The translations under genes were made by a program, and so were the position numbers. From assembly GCF_010119975.1 (NCBI RefSeq), contig NZ_CP048222.1, positions 6,858,501 through 6,922,500 of the forward strand: DNA of 64,000 nt, given 5' to 3'. This document shows positions 28,355 to 37,559 of the stretch, piece after piece. This stretch comes from Rhodocytophaga rosea. Its GTDB lineage: Bacteria > Bacteroidota > Bacteroidia > Cytophagales > 172606-1. The notes below the pieces were generated by a model. That model searched no databases. It was not told the DNA's origin and worked only from the letters and a program-made list of their open reading frames with translations. Within the stretch, counting starts at the first letter, position 1. Every line of letters starts with the position of its first letter.

Positions 28355-29650
28355 TTACTGGGTGGAGGTGAGGTTGGTGTTTTTCTCACTGGGTTTATCG
28401 CCAGTCTGGAGTACGATCAGTTTTTTGTCTTCCGCATTTTTGGGAACTGATAAATATACCTGATCGCTTTCCTGTAAGCCTTCCATAATAACAGCTTCAT
28501 TATCGTTGGTCTGGCCAATTTTTACCTGTTGTTTTATTAACCCAGCACCCTCTTTTTTGTATACAAATGTAAGACTATCGCCCTGGGCATGCAAGGCTTC
28601 CAGTGGTACATACAATACGTCTTTCAATTGGTTGGCGACTATATTATTGCTCGTGGTCATAGCCGGACGAAGCGTAGTGTCGCTTTCGTTTACCTGAATG
28701 CTTACTTCAAATACCTTCGCTTCGGAATTAGGTCGTTGTTCCCCCACATTGGCCACAGATACCACTTTTCCGGTCATTTTTTTCTCAGGAAAAGCATCCA
28801 GTCCGATTCGTACGATCTGATCTTTTTTTATTTTCCGGATGTCTACTTCGTTTACATATGTTTTGGAGATCATCACCGAAAGGTCAGGCAACGTAGCTAC
28901 GGTTGGGTCCCAGGGTTCGATGTTAGAGCCCACCGTTTTTTTTCTGCCATTCCACTCCCGCTGGTAAATCACCATCCCGGCTTCCGGGGCAGTAATGGTA
29001 AATTCTTTGGCAATATCCTGGATCTGTTTCAGCTTGGTCTGGTTCTGACTGAGGTTGGCACCCACTTCCTGCATTTTTGCCACCGCCTGGTTTTTCTTAA
29101 TCCGGTAGTTCTCTTTGGCTTGCTGCAAGCTCCGTTTGGCTTTCTCCACATCTATTTCAGCTTGCCGGATGGTGGCAGGCGGTTCAAATTTAGATTGTTC
29201 CAGCACAATTTCTTTTTCTTTTACGGCAAAGGCCAGGTTAGTGAGTTCATCGCGGGCAGCACGTAGGGTAAGCGTAGTATCTAACTGGGTTTGCACGAAC
29301 TGGGATTCGATCTTCTGTAATTCTGTTTCCCGGTCTTTCATTTTATTACCGATCTCCGTTCTGTCGAGTAGGGCAATATAATCACCTTTTTTCACGGTGG
29401 TTCCTTCTGCCACCAGGTCGGAGATTTTAACCTGCCATATCTGTACCGCCTGCAGAGAAGAAGGACCGGTAATGCGCACTGAATTTTTGGCTTCCAGTTC
29501 CCCTGAGGCTGTAACTACTACTTCAAACTCTCCTTTTTTTACAGGCACAATCAGGTCGGCATCTTTACTGGCGGCAGGCCGCAGTACGAACCAGGCAGCT
29601 ACAATGGCAATGATAAAGCCTGAGATGGCAAATAATGGTTTGTTTTTCAT
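28355..29650 (-). CDS. HlyD/MacA-type efflux adaptor protein
   Basis: A 431-residue periplasmic adaptor. An N-terminal anchor helix (PLFAISGFIIAIVAAWFVL) is followed by a biotinyl-lipoyl-like half (VVTASGELEAKNSV), a long helical hairpin (~110-210, with DRETELQKIESQFVQTQLD), the second lipoyl half (TITAPEAGMVIYQREWNGR) and the beta-barrel and membrane-proximal domains. It would link the ABC permease encoded just downstream to an outer-membrane channel. The outer-membrane factor is not in the window. Confidence 0.9.
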   Translation of the reverse strand: MKNKPLFAISGFIIAIVAAWFVLRPAASKDADLIVPVKKGEFEVVVTASGELEAKNSVRITGPSSLQAVQIWQVKISDLVAEGTTVKKGDYIALLDRTEIGNKMKDRETELQKIESQFVQTQLDTTLTLRAARDELTNLAFAVKEKEIVLEQSKFEPPATIRQAEIDVEKAKRSLQQAKENYRIKKNQAVAKMQEVGANLSQNQTKLKQIQDIAKEFTITAPEAGMVIYQREWNGRKKTVGSNIEPWDPTVATLPDLSVMISKTYVNEVDIRKIKKDQIVRIGLDAFPEKKMTGKVVSVANVGEQRPNSEAKVFEVSIQVNESDTTLRPAMTTSNNIVANQLKDVLYVPLEALHAQGDSLTFVYKKEGAGLIKQQVKIGQTNDNEAVIMEGLQESDQVYLSVPKNAEDKKLIVLQTGDKPSEKNTNLTSTQ

Positions 29651-29808
29651 AAAACTTTATTGTTGAACAATTTGATTTTCACTAACATAGCTGTCAGCTG
29701 TTGGGATATAACTAGCTGTATTCTGGTTTATTGGCGATTCGAACCACAGCAATTAATTTATAAATATAATGATAAAAAAACACGCGCCTGTTAAATTTTT
29801 TTTATCTC

Positions 29809-29816
29809 TATCTTTG
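29809..29816 (+). promoter_or_regulatory. Candidate -7 promoter box
   Basis: TATCTTTG matches TAnnTTTG. It lies about 130 bp upstream of the methyltransferase start, and no good -33 element is present, so the call is weak. Confidence 0.3.
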
Positions 29817-29826
29817 CAGGAAAATT

Positions 29827-29930
29827 AATTACGGAAGGAAAGAATTACAGAAGGCCTGAATGGGAATTGAATAAATAATAGTATTTGTAACTCAGTAATT
29901 CAACAATTCTGTAATTCAGTAATTCTATTA
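29827..29930. repeat. Low-complexity inverted words (GAATTACAG / CAGTAATTC)
   Basis: GAATTACAG-type words at 29827-29864 face CAGTAATTC-type words at 29891-29926, giving a partly complementary pair around an AT-rich centre (about 16 of 24 in the best register). This is weaker than the other sites but uses the same vocabulary. Confidence 0.4.
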
Positions 29931-29945
29931 TTGAGTAAATTTTCC

Positions 29946-30713
29946 ATGAAGCATCTCATTAGTTTTGTCATCAGGCATGTTCCCCGGAAATATCTGCAAC
30001 TGGTAAGTCATGTAGTGTTAAAAAGCATGGCCGTCTTTTATAAAGGTAACGCTGTAGAGTGCCCGGTTTGTAAGAGTCAGTTTAAAAAATTTGTACCCTA
30101 TGGCCGGACTAATCCCCGCGAGAATGCTTTATGCCCTAACTGCCTGGCGCTGGAAAGACACCGGCTGATGTGGCTGTATTTGCAGGACAAAACTGATTTT
30201 TTTAATGCCCCTCATAAAGTACTGCATGTAGCGCCAGAACACTGCTTTATTCACCGGTTTGAAGCCATGAAAAACCTGGATTATGTGACAGCAGACATAG
30301 AATCGCCTCTGGCTAAAGTGAAGATGGATATTCATGCCATTCCTTTCGAAGCCAATACATTCGATGTGGCTTTTTGCAACCATGTAATGGAACACGTAGC
30401 CGACGATCATCAGGCCATGAAGGAATTATACCGGGTGCTGAAACCCAATGGCTGGGCAATTATTCAATCACCCATGGATACCAGCCGAAGTACTACCCTA
30501 GAAGATCCATCCATTACTTCTGAAGCTGACCGGGAGAAATATTACTGGCAAAAAGACCATGTACGCCTCTTTGGCCTTGATTATGCGCAGCGTTTAGAGA
30601 AAGCCGGTTTTCAGGTGACGGAAGATTCATTTGTGAAAGAACTGGGTCAGCAACTTGTTTCCAGATATGCCCTTCCTGGAGAGGAAATCATTTATTTCTG
30701 CCGGAAGCCTTGA
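29946..30713 (+). CDS. SAM-dependent methyltransferase with N-terminal zinc-ribbon
   Basis: About 255 residues from the ATG at 29946. Residues ~35-65 hold two CxxC pairs (ECPVCKSQFKKF and ALCPNCLALERHR) that would bind zinc. A class I methyltransferase follows: KVLHVAPEHCF, then VTADIESPLAKVKMDIHAIPF and FDVAFCNHVMEHVADDHQAMKELYRVLKPNG. The HVMEHV motif is typical of the Methyltransf_11/25 group. The substrate is unknown; it may be glycan- or lipid-linked. Confidence 0.85.
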   Translation: MKHLISFVIRHVPRKYLQLVSHVVLKSMAVFYKGNAVECPVCKSQFKKFVPYGRTNPRENALCPNCLALERHRLMWLYLQDKTDFFNAPHKVLHVAPEHCFIHRFEAMKNLDYVTADIESPLAKVKMDIHAIPFEANTFDVAFCNHVMEHVADDHQAMKELYRVLKPNGWAIIQSPMDTSRSTTLEDPSITSEADREKYYWQKDHVRLFGLDYAQRLEKAGFQVTEDSFVKELGQQLVSRYALPGEEIIYFCRKP

Positions 30714-30738
30714 CTACCAACTGACAAGTGGCTATTTT

Positions 30739-32370
30739 TTAACTACTCACTGGCGTAAACTTGAAAGTGCTGCCATCAAATAAACCCAGGTCGCTAAGTT
30801 TGAGGGAAGGAATAACCAGCAAAGCCATAAAGGAAAGCGTCATAAAGGGTGACTGAAGCTGGGAGCCCATCTTCTTTGCCATTCCGTCGAGCTGCTCATA
30901 TTGGCTGGCAACTGTATACCCATCTTCTCCACTCATAATACCGGCTATAGGTAAGGGCAATATCATTTTATTTTGAGTCATTACAGCTGAAATGCCTCCT
31001 TTTGCTTCAATGAGCAGGTTTACCGCCTGGCAAATGCTTGCATCATCGCAACCAACGGCAATAATATTATGTGAATCGTGTGCCACCGAAGAAGCTATCG
31101 CTCCGGTTTTTAAGCCAAAATTTTTGATGAATGCTATTGCTGGTTTAGCCTCTGCATAGCGGTTCACGACAGTAATTTTTAAAATGTCATTTTCTATGTC
31201 TGGCAGAATTTGTCCATCCGTTACCTTTGTATGTACTTCGAGTTTATTGGTGATCAACTGGCCGTCTATGGCTTCTATTACCTGTAGTTTGTTTCCATGA
31301 GCAGCTACCTTAAAATCTTCCGGCTTTTTAAATGAAGTATTAAAACGATTAACAATCTGGCTCTCAGTAAAGGGAATAAGTGTGCTGCCTTGCTCAGCAA
31401 CCAGTGTACCATTAATATAGGTTTGCAGTACTCTAAAATCTGATAGGTCCTCTACAGCAATAAAATCGGCTGGCTGACCAGGTTGAAGGTAGCCCACATC
31501 AAGTTTGTAATGCAGAATGGGATTAATACAAGCCGCCTGTAATACATCAAATACATTAAATCCTTTGGCTACGGCTCTGCTTGCCAGTTGATTGATATGC
31601 CCGGCTACCAGACTATCCGGATGTTTATCATCGGAGCAAAACATGATCTGGGAGGCATAGTCGGGCAAAAGCGAAATGATTGCTTCAAAATTCTTTGCTG
31701 CGCTTCCTTCCCGGATCAGTATTTTCATGCCTGCCTGAAGTTTTCCTAAAGCTTCTTCTCTGGTAAAACATTCGTGATCAGTACTCATGCCGGCTTGTAT
31801 GTATTGGATGGCTTGTTCACCCATTAGTCCTGGCGCATGGCCATCTACAGGTTTATTGTATTTCTGCGCTAATGTCAATTTCTCCATCACTGCTGGATCT
31901 TTCGCAAGTACACCGGGCCAGTTCATCATTTCAGCCACATATTTGATGTGATCCTGCTGCAAAAGATTTTCTATATCTGCGGCTGTGATGGTGGCACCGG
32001 CTGTTTCAAACGTAGTAGCTGGCACACAAGAAGGAGCGCCGAAGTTAAATTTGAACGGCACTTGCTTTCCGTTATCAACCATGTATTGCACACCGGCTAC
32101 ACCCATCACATTCCCGATTTCATGCGGATCAGATACAGTACTGACAGTTCCGTGTACAACCGCCAGACGGGCAAACTGGCTGGGGGTAAGCATGGAGCTT
32201 TCAATATGTACATGCGCATCAATAAAGCCAGGAAGCAGAAAAGGACCAGTAGCTGTGGGGTCTGCTACAATAGACTCAATATAAGCGCCTTTCAGGTGAA
32301 TAATGCCAGAATATATCTTTTTGTTGAGTATGTCAACGATGTTACCGGAAATATGCTTGCGATCAGTCAT
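30739..32370 (-). CDS. ade: Adenine deaminase
   Basis: A 543-residue amidohydrolase of the Ade/AdeC type, converting adenine to hypoxanthine and ammonia in purine salvage. Signature segments are LPGFIDAHVHIESSMLTPSQ (metal-binding HxH), VVHGTVSTVSDPHEIGNV, VAEMMNWPGVLAKDP, CSDDKHPDSLVAGHI and the C-terminal VAHDSHNIIAVGCDDASICQA. The length is normal for the family. It is transcribed toward the methyltransferase gene, so the two genes converge with 25 bp between their stops. Confidence 0.95.
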   Translation of the reverse strand: MTDRKHISGNIVDILNKKIYSGIIHLKGAYIESIVADPTATGPFLLPGFIDAHVHIESSMLTPSQFARLAVVHGTVSTVSDPHEIGNVMGVAGVQYMVDNGKQVPFKFNFGAPSCVPATTFETAGATITAADIENLLQQDHIKYVAEMMNWPGVLAKDPAVMEKLTLAQKYNKPVDGHAPGLMGEQAIQYIQAGMSTDHECFTREEALGKLQAGMKILIREGSAAKNFEAIISLLPDYASQIMFCSDDKHPDSLVAGHINQLASRAVAKGFNVFDVLQAACINPILHYKLDVGYLQPGQPADFIAVEDLSDFRVLQTYINGTLVAEQGSTLIPFTESQIVNRFNTSFKKPEDFKVAAHGNKLQVIEAIDGQLITNKLEVHTKVTDGQILPDIENDILKITVVNRYAEAKPAIAFIKNFGLKTGAIASSVAHDSHNIIAVGCDDASICQAVNLLIEAKGGISAVMTQNKMILPLPIAGIMSGEDGYTVASQYEQLDGMAKKMGSQLQSPFMTLSFMALLVIPSLKLSDLGLFDGSTFKFTPVSS

Positions 32371-32563
32371 AGATTGGGCTTAAGAGGATAGGCCAGATTT
32401 GTAACCGGTAAATTTATGTTGTAATTGTAAGATTTCATACACATGCCGGAAGCAAAGCAAATTGGGCATAATCATTCGCCTGAAAAGTGATTACTTGCCT
32501 TCCATTCTGCTGCTTAGTATAAGCCTGAAGATTCAGCAGGAAATAGTTTTAACTTGTATTGGT

Positions 32564-32701
32564 ATGAAAAAAATAATAGCTCTTTTTTGTCTGATGGCAT
32601 TTTTGTCTTCCTGTGTCCGCTATACGCCTATGCAACAATCATGGCAGCCGAAGTCGCATAACAAGATGCCTAATAAAACACCCAGAGCTTACAAAAATTA
32701 A
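32564..32701 (+). CDS. Very small lipoprotein (45 aa)
   Basis: From the ATG at 32564 the product is a lipoprotein signal (MKKIIALFCLMAFLSSC, Cys17) plus 28 mostly polar residues with many Lys, Asn and Pro. The longer open frame from 32462 gives no signal peptide, so the internal ATG is preferred. No family is recognised. The intact lipobox in such a short gene is the main reason to accept it. Confidence 0.5.
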   Translation: MKKIIALFCLMAFLSSCVRYTPMQQSWQPKSHNKMPNKTPRAYKN

Positions 32702-32747
32702 GCATTTAGTTAGCCTTTTTAGCTTCTTCTTACATCGTACTGGAAGG

Positions 32748-33197
32748 CTACTGCTCCGGAATCCGGGTTGATTGCCAGCTTACCTGTTGCCAGTGTCCTT
32801 TACGTTTGGCATATACATCCATAAAGCGCAGGTGAAGCGTATTCGTTTTTCCTTCCTGCTCTACCACTACATCTGCTCTGCCAGTAATAATTCCAACCGA
32901 CCCCAGCAGGCGTACTTTCACTTCATCCGGCTGTACTGATCTATAAATTAATTTTTGGGATTTAAGGGTAGCCAGAAACTCCTGTTTGTTTTCTACCACG
33001 GCGTTGCTGTGGGTATAGACCAGATCGCTGGCTAAAAGTTGTTCTAGTTCCGTCTGGTCATTTTCGATCATGGCTTCAAAGCGCCTTACCTGGGTTTGTA
33101 ACAGTTCATCTTCGGTTTTCTGGGCAAGTGCAGGCAAGGCCAGGAGCCATATACTAAACATGAAAAAATGGCGGAGGAGATGTGTAGAGAAGTTCAT
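32748..33197 (-). CDS. Exported NTF2-like (SnoaL/DUF4440) protein
   Basis: A 149-residue protein with a signal peptide (LLRHFFMFSIWLLALPALAQ) and a compact alpha+beta cone. Visible parts are VRRFEAMIENDQTELEQLLASDLVYTHSNAVVENKQEFLATL, SVGIITGRADVVVEQEGK and LHLRFMDVYAKRKGHWQQVSWQSTR. This matches DUF4440 members of the NTF2-like superfamily, whose roles range from small-molecule binding to enzymes. The N-terminus starts MNFSTHL, so the signal is slightly longer than usual. Confidence 0.8.
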   Translation of the reverse strand: MNFSTHLLRHFFMFSIWLLALPALAQKTEDELLQTQVRRFEAMIENDQTELEQLLASDLVYTHSNAVVENKQEFLATLKSQKLIYRSVQPDEVKVRLLGSVGIITGRADVVVEQEGKTNTLHLRFMDVYAKRKGHWQQVSWQSTRIPEQ

Positions 33198-33308
33198 AGA
33201 ATGCAGTTTTAGGTTAAGATGAACTACTTATGGAAACAAATTCATTGTATCTGATTTATGTATTAAGGTACAATTTTTTATAAATAGTATGATATATCCT
33301 GTAAAAAT

Positions 33309-33341
33309 AAAACCCGCATAAATCTAATTTATGCGGGTTTT
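33309..33341 (-). terminator. Bidirectional hairpin terminator
   Basis: A perfect 15-bp stem (AAAACCCGCATAAAT with ATTTATGCGGGTTTT) closes a 3-nt loop. On the minus strand it is followed by ATTTTTAC. It lies 19 bp downstream of the gene ending at 33360. Confidence 0.85.
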
Positions 33342-33359
33342 AGACGGTTAATTGGTTAC

Positions 33360-33728
33360 TCAGACTGCTTGCGACGAATCTGTTTCGATTGGTATGCTTC
33401 TAAAGAATTCGCTGAGCCGCCTGCTTGAATAAGTTCCGAAGGCATCTATGACAATCCCTTTTTCACCGCCTTCACATTCGAGGGCATATACTACCGACAT
33501 ATCATCTGGATTAGAAGCACCTTCGAAGCGATAATGCTCCCGGATCTTCAGCTGATCGCTGTTATAGCACTTCTCTGAGGTAAGGGATTGTAACTGGCAA
33601 GGTGCGCTTTCCTTTTCTTCTTCAGAGCCAGGCGAGTCAATAACTTTAAAATCACTATCATAGCCTCTTTCTTTAAGATCCTTGGTGGCATCTACCAGGT
33701 CGCTGTAATTATTGCTTGAAGTTCCCAT
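33360..33728 (-). CDS. Small protein, paralogue of the 60772 gene
   Basis: A 122-residue cytoplasmic protein. It shares a clear pattern with the 102-residue protein at 60772: DLxERGYxxDF near the start, then a Cys, then EHYRFEGASNPDDMSVVYALE (here) against EFYRFEGPSDPADNSVVYAIE, and a final GIVIDAFGTYSSRRLSEF. Databases often label such proteins phosphoribosylpyrophosphate synthetase, but they are far too short and lack the PRPP-binding motif, so I treat that name as wrong. Function unknown. It is the last of three same-strand genes that include two coiled-coil lipoproteins. Confidence 0.65.
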   Translation of the reverse strand: MGTSSNNYSDLVDATKDLKERGYDSDFKVIDSPGSEEEKESAPCQLQSLTSEKCYNSDQLKIREHYRFEGASNPDDMSVVYALECEGGEKGIVIDAFGTYSSRRLSEFFRSIPIETDSSQAV

Positions 33729-33777
33729 GTGTAATGGTTAATAGTTTAGGTTAAAAAAATGATAAGTATCCGAAAAT

Positions 33778-34275
33778 TTATTTTCTATTCATGTGAGTGC
33801 TGTAATTCTTGTCAAAAGCATCCCAGGTATTTTCCAGTTCAGTACCGGCTTCTGTTACCTCCTGTTTCATTTCGGCCCAGGTGTCTGCCGTAGCATTTTC
33901 CATTTGCTCGATTTTGTTATCCAGGTTATCCCGTTTGATTCGGAGGGAATTGATACTTTCCTGCATGGCTTTCTTGGTTTTATTATCCATAGATGCCATT
34001 TTGTTTTCATACGTTTGTAAGTCACGGTCGATGCGATTGCTTATTTCACGCTGGCTCATCACCAGGTCATCTCTTTCACGCATCCAGACACTGGCATCAT
34101 CTTCGCCCATTTCATTGGTTTCGGCATCAGCATCGTTTTCGTAAGCCTCATTAGTATTGGTTTTGTCGGCTGTATCGTTTTTGCGGTCGGTATCACAGGC
34201 ACTTATCCAGCCCATCACACTTACAATCAGTAAAGCATGAAAAGTATTTTTTACTTGTTTCATTACATTTTCCAT
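33778..34275 (-). CDS. Coiled-coil lipoprotein
   Basis: A 165-residue lipoprotein with the signal ending GWISAC; an internal Met five codons in (at 34263) is also a reasonable start. After an acidic Asp/Glu/Asn-rich linker comes a long amphipathic helix region (~65-160) rich in Lys, Glu, Gln and Met. It aligns with the neighbouring lipoprotein in the stretch KRDNLDNKIEQMENATADTW, against KRTTLDTQLEKLENSTQSAW, so the two are tandem duplicates. The role is unknown; such helices suggest an envelope stress or desiccation protein. Confidence 0.65.
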   Translation of the reverse strand: MENVMKQVKNTFHALLIVSVMGWISACDTDRKNDTADKTNTNEAYENDADAETNEMGEDDASVWMRERDDLVMSQREISNRIDRDLQTYENKMASMDNKTKKAMQESINSLRIKRDNLDNKIEQMENATADTWAEMKQEVTEAGTELENTWDAFDKNYSTHMNRK

Positions 34276-34407
34276 AGCATTATCAGGTTAAGGTTAAAAT
34301 AGGTTAATTGTTACTATATGGGAAGTTGTACGTAAGCTTTTACAGACAGGTTTGATTTAGCACAAGTAAATCAGCTGTTGTTGCAACGTAAATCCTGCAC
34401 AAAAGAC

Positions 34408-35031
34408 TTAGTTATTATCATTGTCATACTCATCTTCTACCCGGTCAGCAGCCTTTTTTAGGTCGTCTACTGCATCACTCACGCCTGTTTTTAAACTTTG
34501 CCAGGCAGATTGGGTAGAGTTCTCCAGTTTTTCGAGTTGAGTATCGAGTGTAGTCCGTTTTACTTCCAGTTCCTTTAATTCCCGCTGCATCTTAGCTTTT
34601 GCTTCTTTGCTGTTTTCTTTGATCTCAGCACCAGTCTCTTTACTGGCAGCATTAATTTTCCGGCTGAGAACTTCTATGCGTTCATCCAGTTTTTTGCTTT
34701 CTTTCCGGATAGAGGCTACAAACTCATCTCTGGTTTCCTCTAGCTCATTCCCGGTTTTTCTGGCCGCTTCTCTGGTTTCGCTGGCTATTTCTTCCCCGGC
34801 TGCTTTGGTTGAAGCACCTAGTTCATTGGCTGCTTCTCTGGTATCTGCAGCAGCTTCACGGCCGGCTTCTTTCACATCCTGCCTGGTTTCTTCTGCTTCT
34901 CTTTCAATTTCTGCATCCGCCTCATTTGTGTTTCTATCCTGTGTATCGCAGGCATTTATTCCTGCCAGTACTGCTGCTAAGAACAGTAATACAGAAATAC
35001 GTTTTGCTACTTCTTTTCTTAATTTTTCCAT
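34408..35031 (-). CDS. Coiled-coil lipoprotein with LEA-like repeats
   Basis: A 207-residue lipoprotein (signal ends AGINAC). Residues ~40-130 are alanine-, glutamate- and lysine-rich 11-residue-type repeats (for example REAAADTREAANELG and ETREAARKTGNELEETRDEF), similar to LEA proteins that protect against drying or freezing. The C-terminal third is paralogous to the lipoprotein gene at 33778. A role in envelope stress protection is inference from composition and neighbours. Confidence 0.6.
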   Translation of the reverse strand: MEKLRKEVAKRISVLLFLAAVLAGINACDTQDRNTNEADAEIEREAEETRQDVKEAGREAAADTREAANELGASTKAAGEEIASETREAARKTGNELEETRDEFVASIRKESKKLDERIEVLSRKINAASKETGAEIKENSKEAKAKMQRELKELEVKRTTLDTQLEKLENSTQSAWQSLKTGVSDAVDDLKKAADRVEDEYDNDNN

Positions 35032-35149
35032 GGTTCAGATTCGTTTGATTTTAGTATGTGCAACAGAAAATTTTACGTAAACCAGCTCAAATAAGTTAGC
35101 GAGGATGAAGCAACAAAAAGCAGAAAAATTATATTTAGTATTTTATACG

Positions 35150-35497
35150 CTATCCGCCGGCTTTTTTCGCTTTGTAGCCTTCCGATAGGAGCAGTTGCAG
35201 AATTTTATCCCGGAAGTCGCCTTGAATGATGATTTCGCCTTCTTTGGTACTGCCGCCCACCCCACATTTTGACTTTATCTTTTTGGCGAGTATTTCCAGG
35301 TCTTCAGCGGTACCAATAAATCCGGTGATTAAGGTTACCTGTTTTCCGGCTCTGGCTTTTTTGTCCAGAAATACTTTCAGGTTCTGCTGCGCTGCAGGTA
35401 AGGTTTGTATTTGCTCCTCAGAAGAATAGTTGTATTCAAAATCAGAATTAGTGGAATATACCACACCTTCGCGGTTTTTGCGGTTATCTTTTGCCAT
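35150..35497 (-). CDS. SUI1/eIF1-like translation factor (YciH type)
   Basis: A 115-residue protein. The C-terminal ~70 residues form the SUI1 domain: [40 protein letters not shown] and [17 protein letters not shown]. In Escherichia coli the relative YciH affects start-codon fidelity under stress; the Bacteroidota version probably acts similarly at the 30S subunit. The first ~45 residues are polar and probably disordered. It is transcribed in the same direction as the two coiled-coil lipoproteins after a 118-bp gap. Confidence 0.9.
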   Translation of the reverse strand: MAKDNRKNREGVVYSTNSDFEYNYSSEEQIQTLPAAQQNLKVFLDKKARAGKQVTLITGFIGTAEDLEILAKKIKSKCGVGGSTKEGEIIIQGDFRDKILQLLLSEGYKAKKAGG

Positions 35498-35743
35498 AGG
35501 TCTAATAGTTTAATATTTCAATAATTATGTGAAGGTAAATGGTGATTTTTATTAATTTAGATGTATCTTTTTATATTTTGTGTGCGTACACGTAATACCC
35601 ATTTTTACGTTCGGGCTAAAAAACAGCCATCAATAATAAATTAATTGCTATTTACAACTGAATTTCAGACGATTAAATCTGCTTGTTTGTTTAGCCGGGT
35701 TTCTCCTGCTGGTTGATTTATATTTAATTTAAATACTACCTGT

Positions 35744-36808
35744 ATGATAAATATAGTTACCTGCATCTGTGTTGACAAAGATGATAAGGATGAATCTGTT
35801 TATCCCCGGATGAATTACCGTACCAGCCAGCAACGCCGGCTCATTTACTGGAAATGCGCTGCTGTGTCTTTTGCCACTTCTATCCGGTGTAATCCTGGCA
35901 TCCGGCATATTTTGTATACCAACGATCATACAGCCGTCCGTTACAAAGGACATGATTTGCGGGCTTTTCTCACAGACCTGGGTGTAGAAATCCGTTATTT
36001 ACCTTTTGAAATATTCAAACCCTTCCCTGGGGTATCTAAAAAATTCAGGAATGCCTTTTATAAACTGGATGTGATCAGCGAGCTGGGAAAACACGAAAAC
36101 GAATATAATGTACTCTTAGATTCAGATTGTGTATGGGTAAAAAACAGCCTTTCTTTTTTTCAGGCCATCGATCACGAAAAATTACTGGTATATGATTGTT
36201 ATCAGCGCACAGATCCCTATGAAAAGCGCAGTGGCCTGAACCGGATGGATCTGGGCGAAATGTTCAATCGTATTGATCCAGCCTATCCTGTAGCCGCACC
36301 TATTCATTATGGCAGAGAAATTATTGGCGGAAACGGAAGGATGTTCCGGGAAATATCTAATCAGATGCATCAATTCTTCAGACATGTGCTGCAAACCTAT
36401 GGTAATGATCCGCCACGTTTCCCGAACGGGAATTCTATTTTTGATTATGAGGAATACGTTACAAGTTTTGTATACAATAAAATGCCCGACAGATTGATAG
36501 AAGCCGGGGATCTAATTCATAGAGTGGCTGCTCCTTATCAGAAAAATTCTCTGGCTGCCATGAATTATACGATCTGGCATTTACTCGCTGAAAAAAGACT
36601 GGGCTTTATGTTTTTGTTTAAAAAAGTATTTGACTTAAAGTCTGCCTTCTGGAAAATACCCCTAGATAATCTGGATGAATATATAAGCAAACATATGGGA
36701 GTATCCAGGCGTAAATCTGTGATTGAAAAGTACCTGGTACGGGTTTATAAGGCCTGGTATGCAGCACAGTTTATTGTCCGGCGCAAACTCCGCAAACTCA
36801 GTTTTTAA
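35744..36808 (+). CDS. Putative GT-A-fold glycosyltransferase-like protein
   Basis: A 354-residue cytoplasmic protein. It starts MINIVTCICVDKDDKDESVY and has an acidic cluster in NVLLDSDCVWVKNSLSFFQ (residues ~125-143), like the DxD nucleotide-sugar motif of GT-A enzymes. The C-terminal ~60 residues are basic (VSRRKSVIEKYLVRVYKAWYA). I cannot place it in a named family. A sugar-transfer role is plausible from this motif alone. It is a lone gene, with an outer-membrane protein gene following. Confidence 0.5.
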   Translation: MINIVTCICVDKDDKDESVYPRMNYRTSQQRRLIYWKCAAVSFATSIRCNPGIRHILYTNDHTAVRYKGHDLRAFLTDLGVEIRYLPFEIFKPFPGVSKKFRNAFYKLDVISELGKHENEYNVLLDSDCVWVKNSLSFFQAIDHEKLLVYDCYQRTDPYEKRSGLNRMDLGEMFNRIDPAYPVAAPIHYGREIIGGNGRMFREISNQMHQFFRHVLQTYGNDPPRFPNGNSIFDYEEYVTSFVYNKMPDRLIEAGDLIHRVAAPYQKNSLAAMNYTIWHLLAEKRLGFMFLFKKVFDLKSAFWKIPLDNLDEYISKHMGVSRRKSVIEKYLVRVYKAWYAAQFIVRRKLRKLSF

Positions 36809-36851
36809 GTAAAGGGTTGAATTTATAAGCAGATTTTTGTAAATTAGGCGT

Positions 36852-37484
36852 ATGAAAAAGATATTCTCACTGGCAATATATATAATGGCTGCATTTTCGT
36901 ATGTACAGGCTCAGGAATCTGATGAAACCCCTCAACTATATAAAGTGCGCAATAAAGCCACTGAACCTACTACTGAGCTTGAGCCATATCGTCCTTTGCA
37001 GTTTAACATGCAGGCTGGGACCAGTGTAGGCGTAATAGGCAGGAATCATTCTTTCTGGAGTAATTACCTGGCACCTCAGGCGAGCTACCAGTTAGGCCGC
37101 CGCTGGAATCTGAATGTAGGAACCATGTTTTCGTATACCCAGTTTGGTACAACTGCCAGAGGCCGGGAAGCCGGACAACCTTCGCCGAATGGTTATTTTC
37201 AGAATTTTGTATATGCGCAAGGGCAATACCTGGTAAATCCCCGATTGCAATTAACCGGAACTGCTTTTTATGAAACCACCCGTTTTAATGGACTAACCAT
37301 GAATCCACAGGCAACTAATCTGCAATCCAAAGGTTTGTCGATGCATGCTGATTACAAGGTTTCAGAACATTTTTCTATTGGTGCCGGTGTGCAGATCTCT
37401 AATGGCAATTCTTACCTGGGAAATGGCTTATATCAAAGTCCTGCGTACTTCCCCAGAGCCGGCCGCTTTAATTCAGGTTGGTAA
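36852..37484 (+). CDS. Exported beta-rich protein, probably outer membrane
   Basis: A 210-residue protein with a signal peptide (MKKIFSLAIYIMAAFSYVQ, then AQ), a short Pro/Glu-rich linker and then a run of alternating strands such as FNMQAGTSVGVIGRNHSFW, APQASYQLGRRWNLNVG, QGQYLVNPRLQLTGTAF and YKVSEHFSIGAGVQIS. The end RAGRFNSGW lacks the usual terminal Phe of a barrel but is aromatic. No family is recognised. Confidence 0.6.
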   Translation: MKKIFSLAIYIMAAFSYVQAQESDETPQLYKVRNKATEPTTELEPYRPLQFNMQAGTSVGVIGRNHSFWSNYLAPQASYQLGRRWNLNVGTMFSYTQFGTTARGREAGQPSPNGYFQNFVYAQGQYLVNPRLQLTGTAFYETTRFNGLTMNPQATNLQSKGLSMHADYKVSEHFSIGAGVQISNGNSYLGNGLYQSPAYFPRAGRFNSGW

Positions 37485-37559
37485 TCAAAATTTCTGAATT
37501 AATTACCGCTATTTTTTTACAATACAGCCATAGCAGGAGTTACTATACTATCCCTTTTA

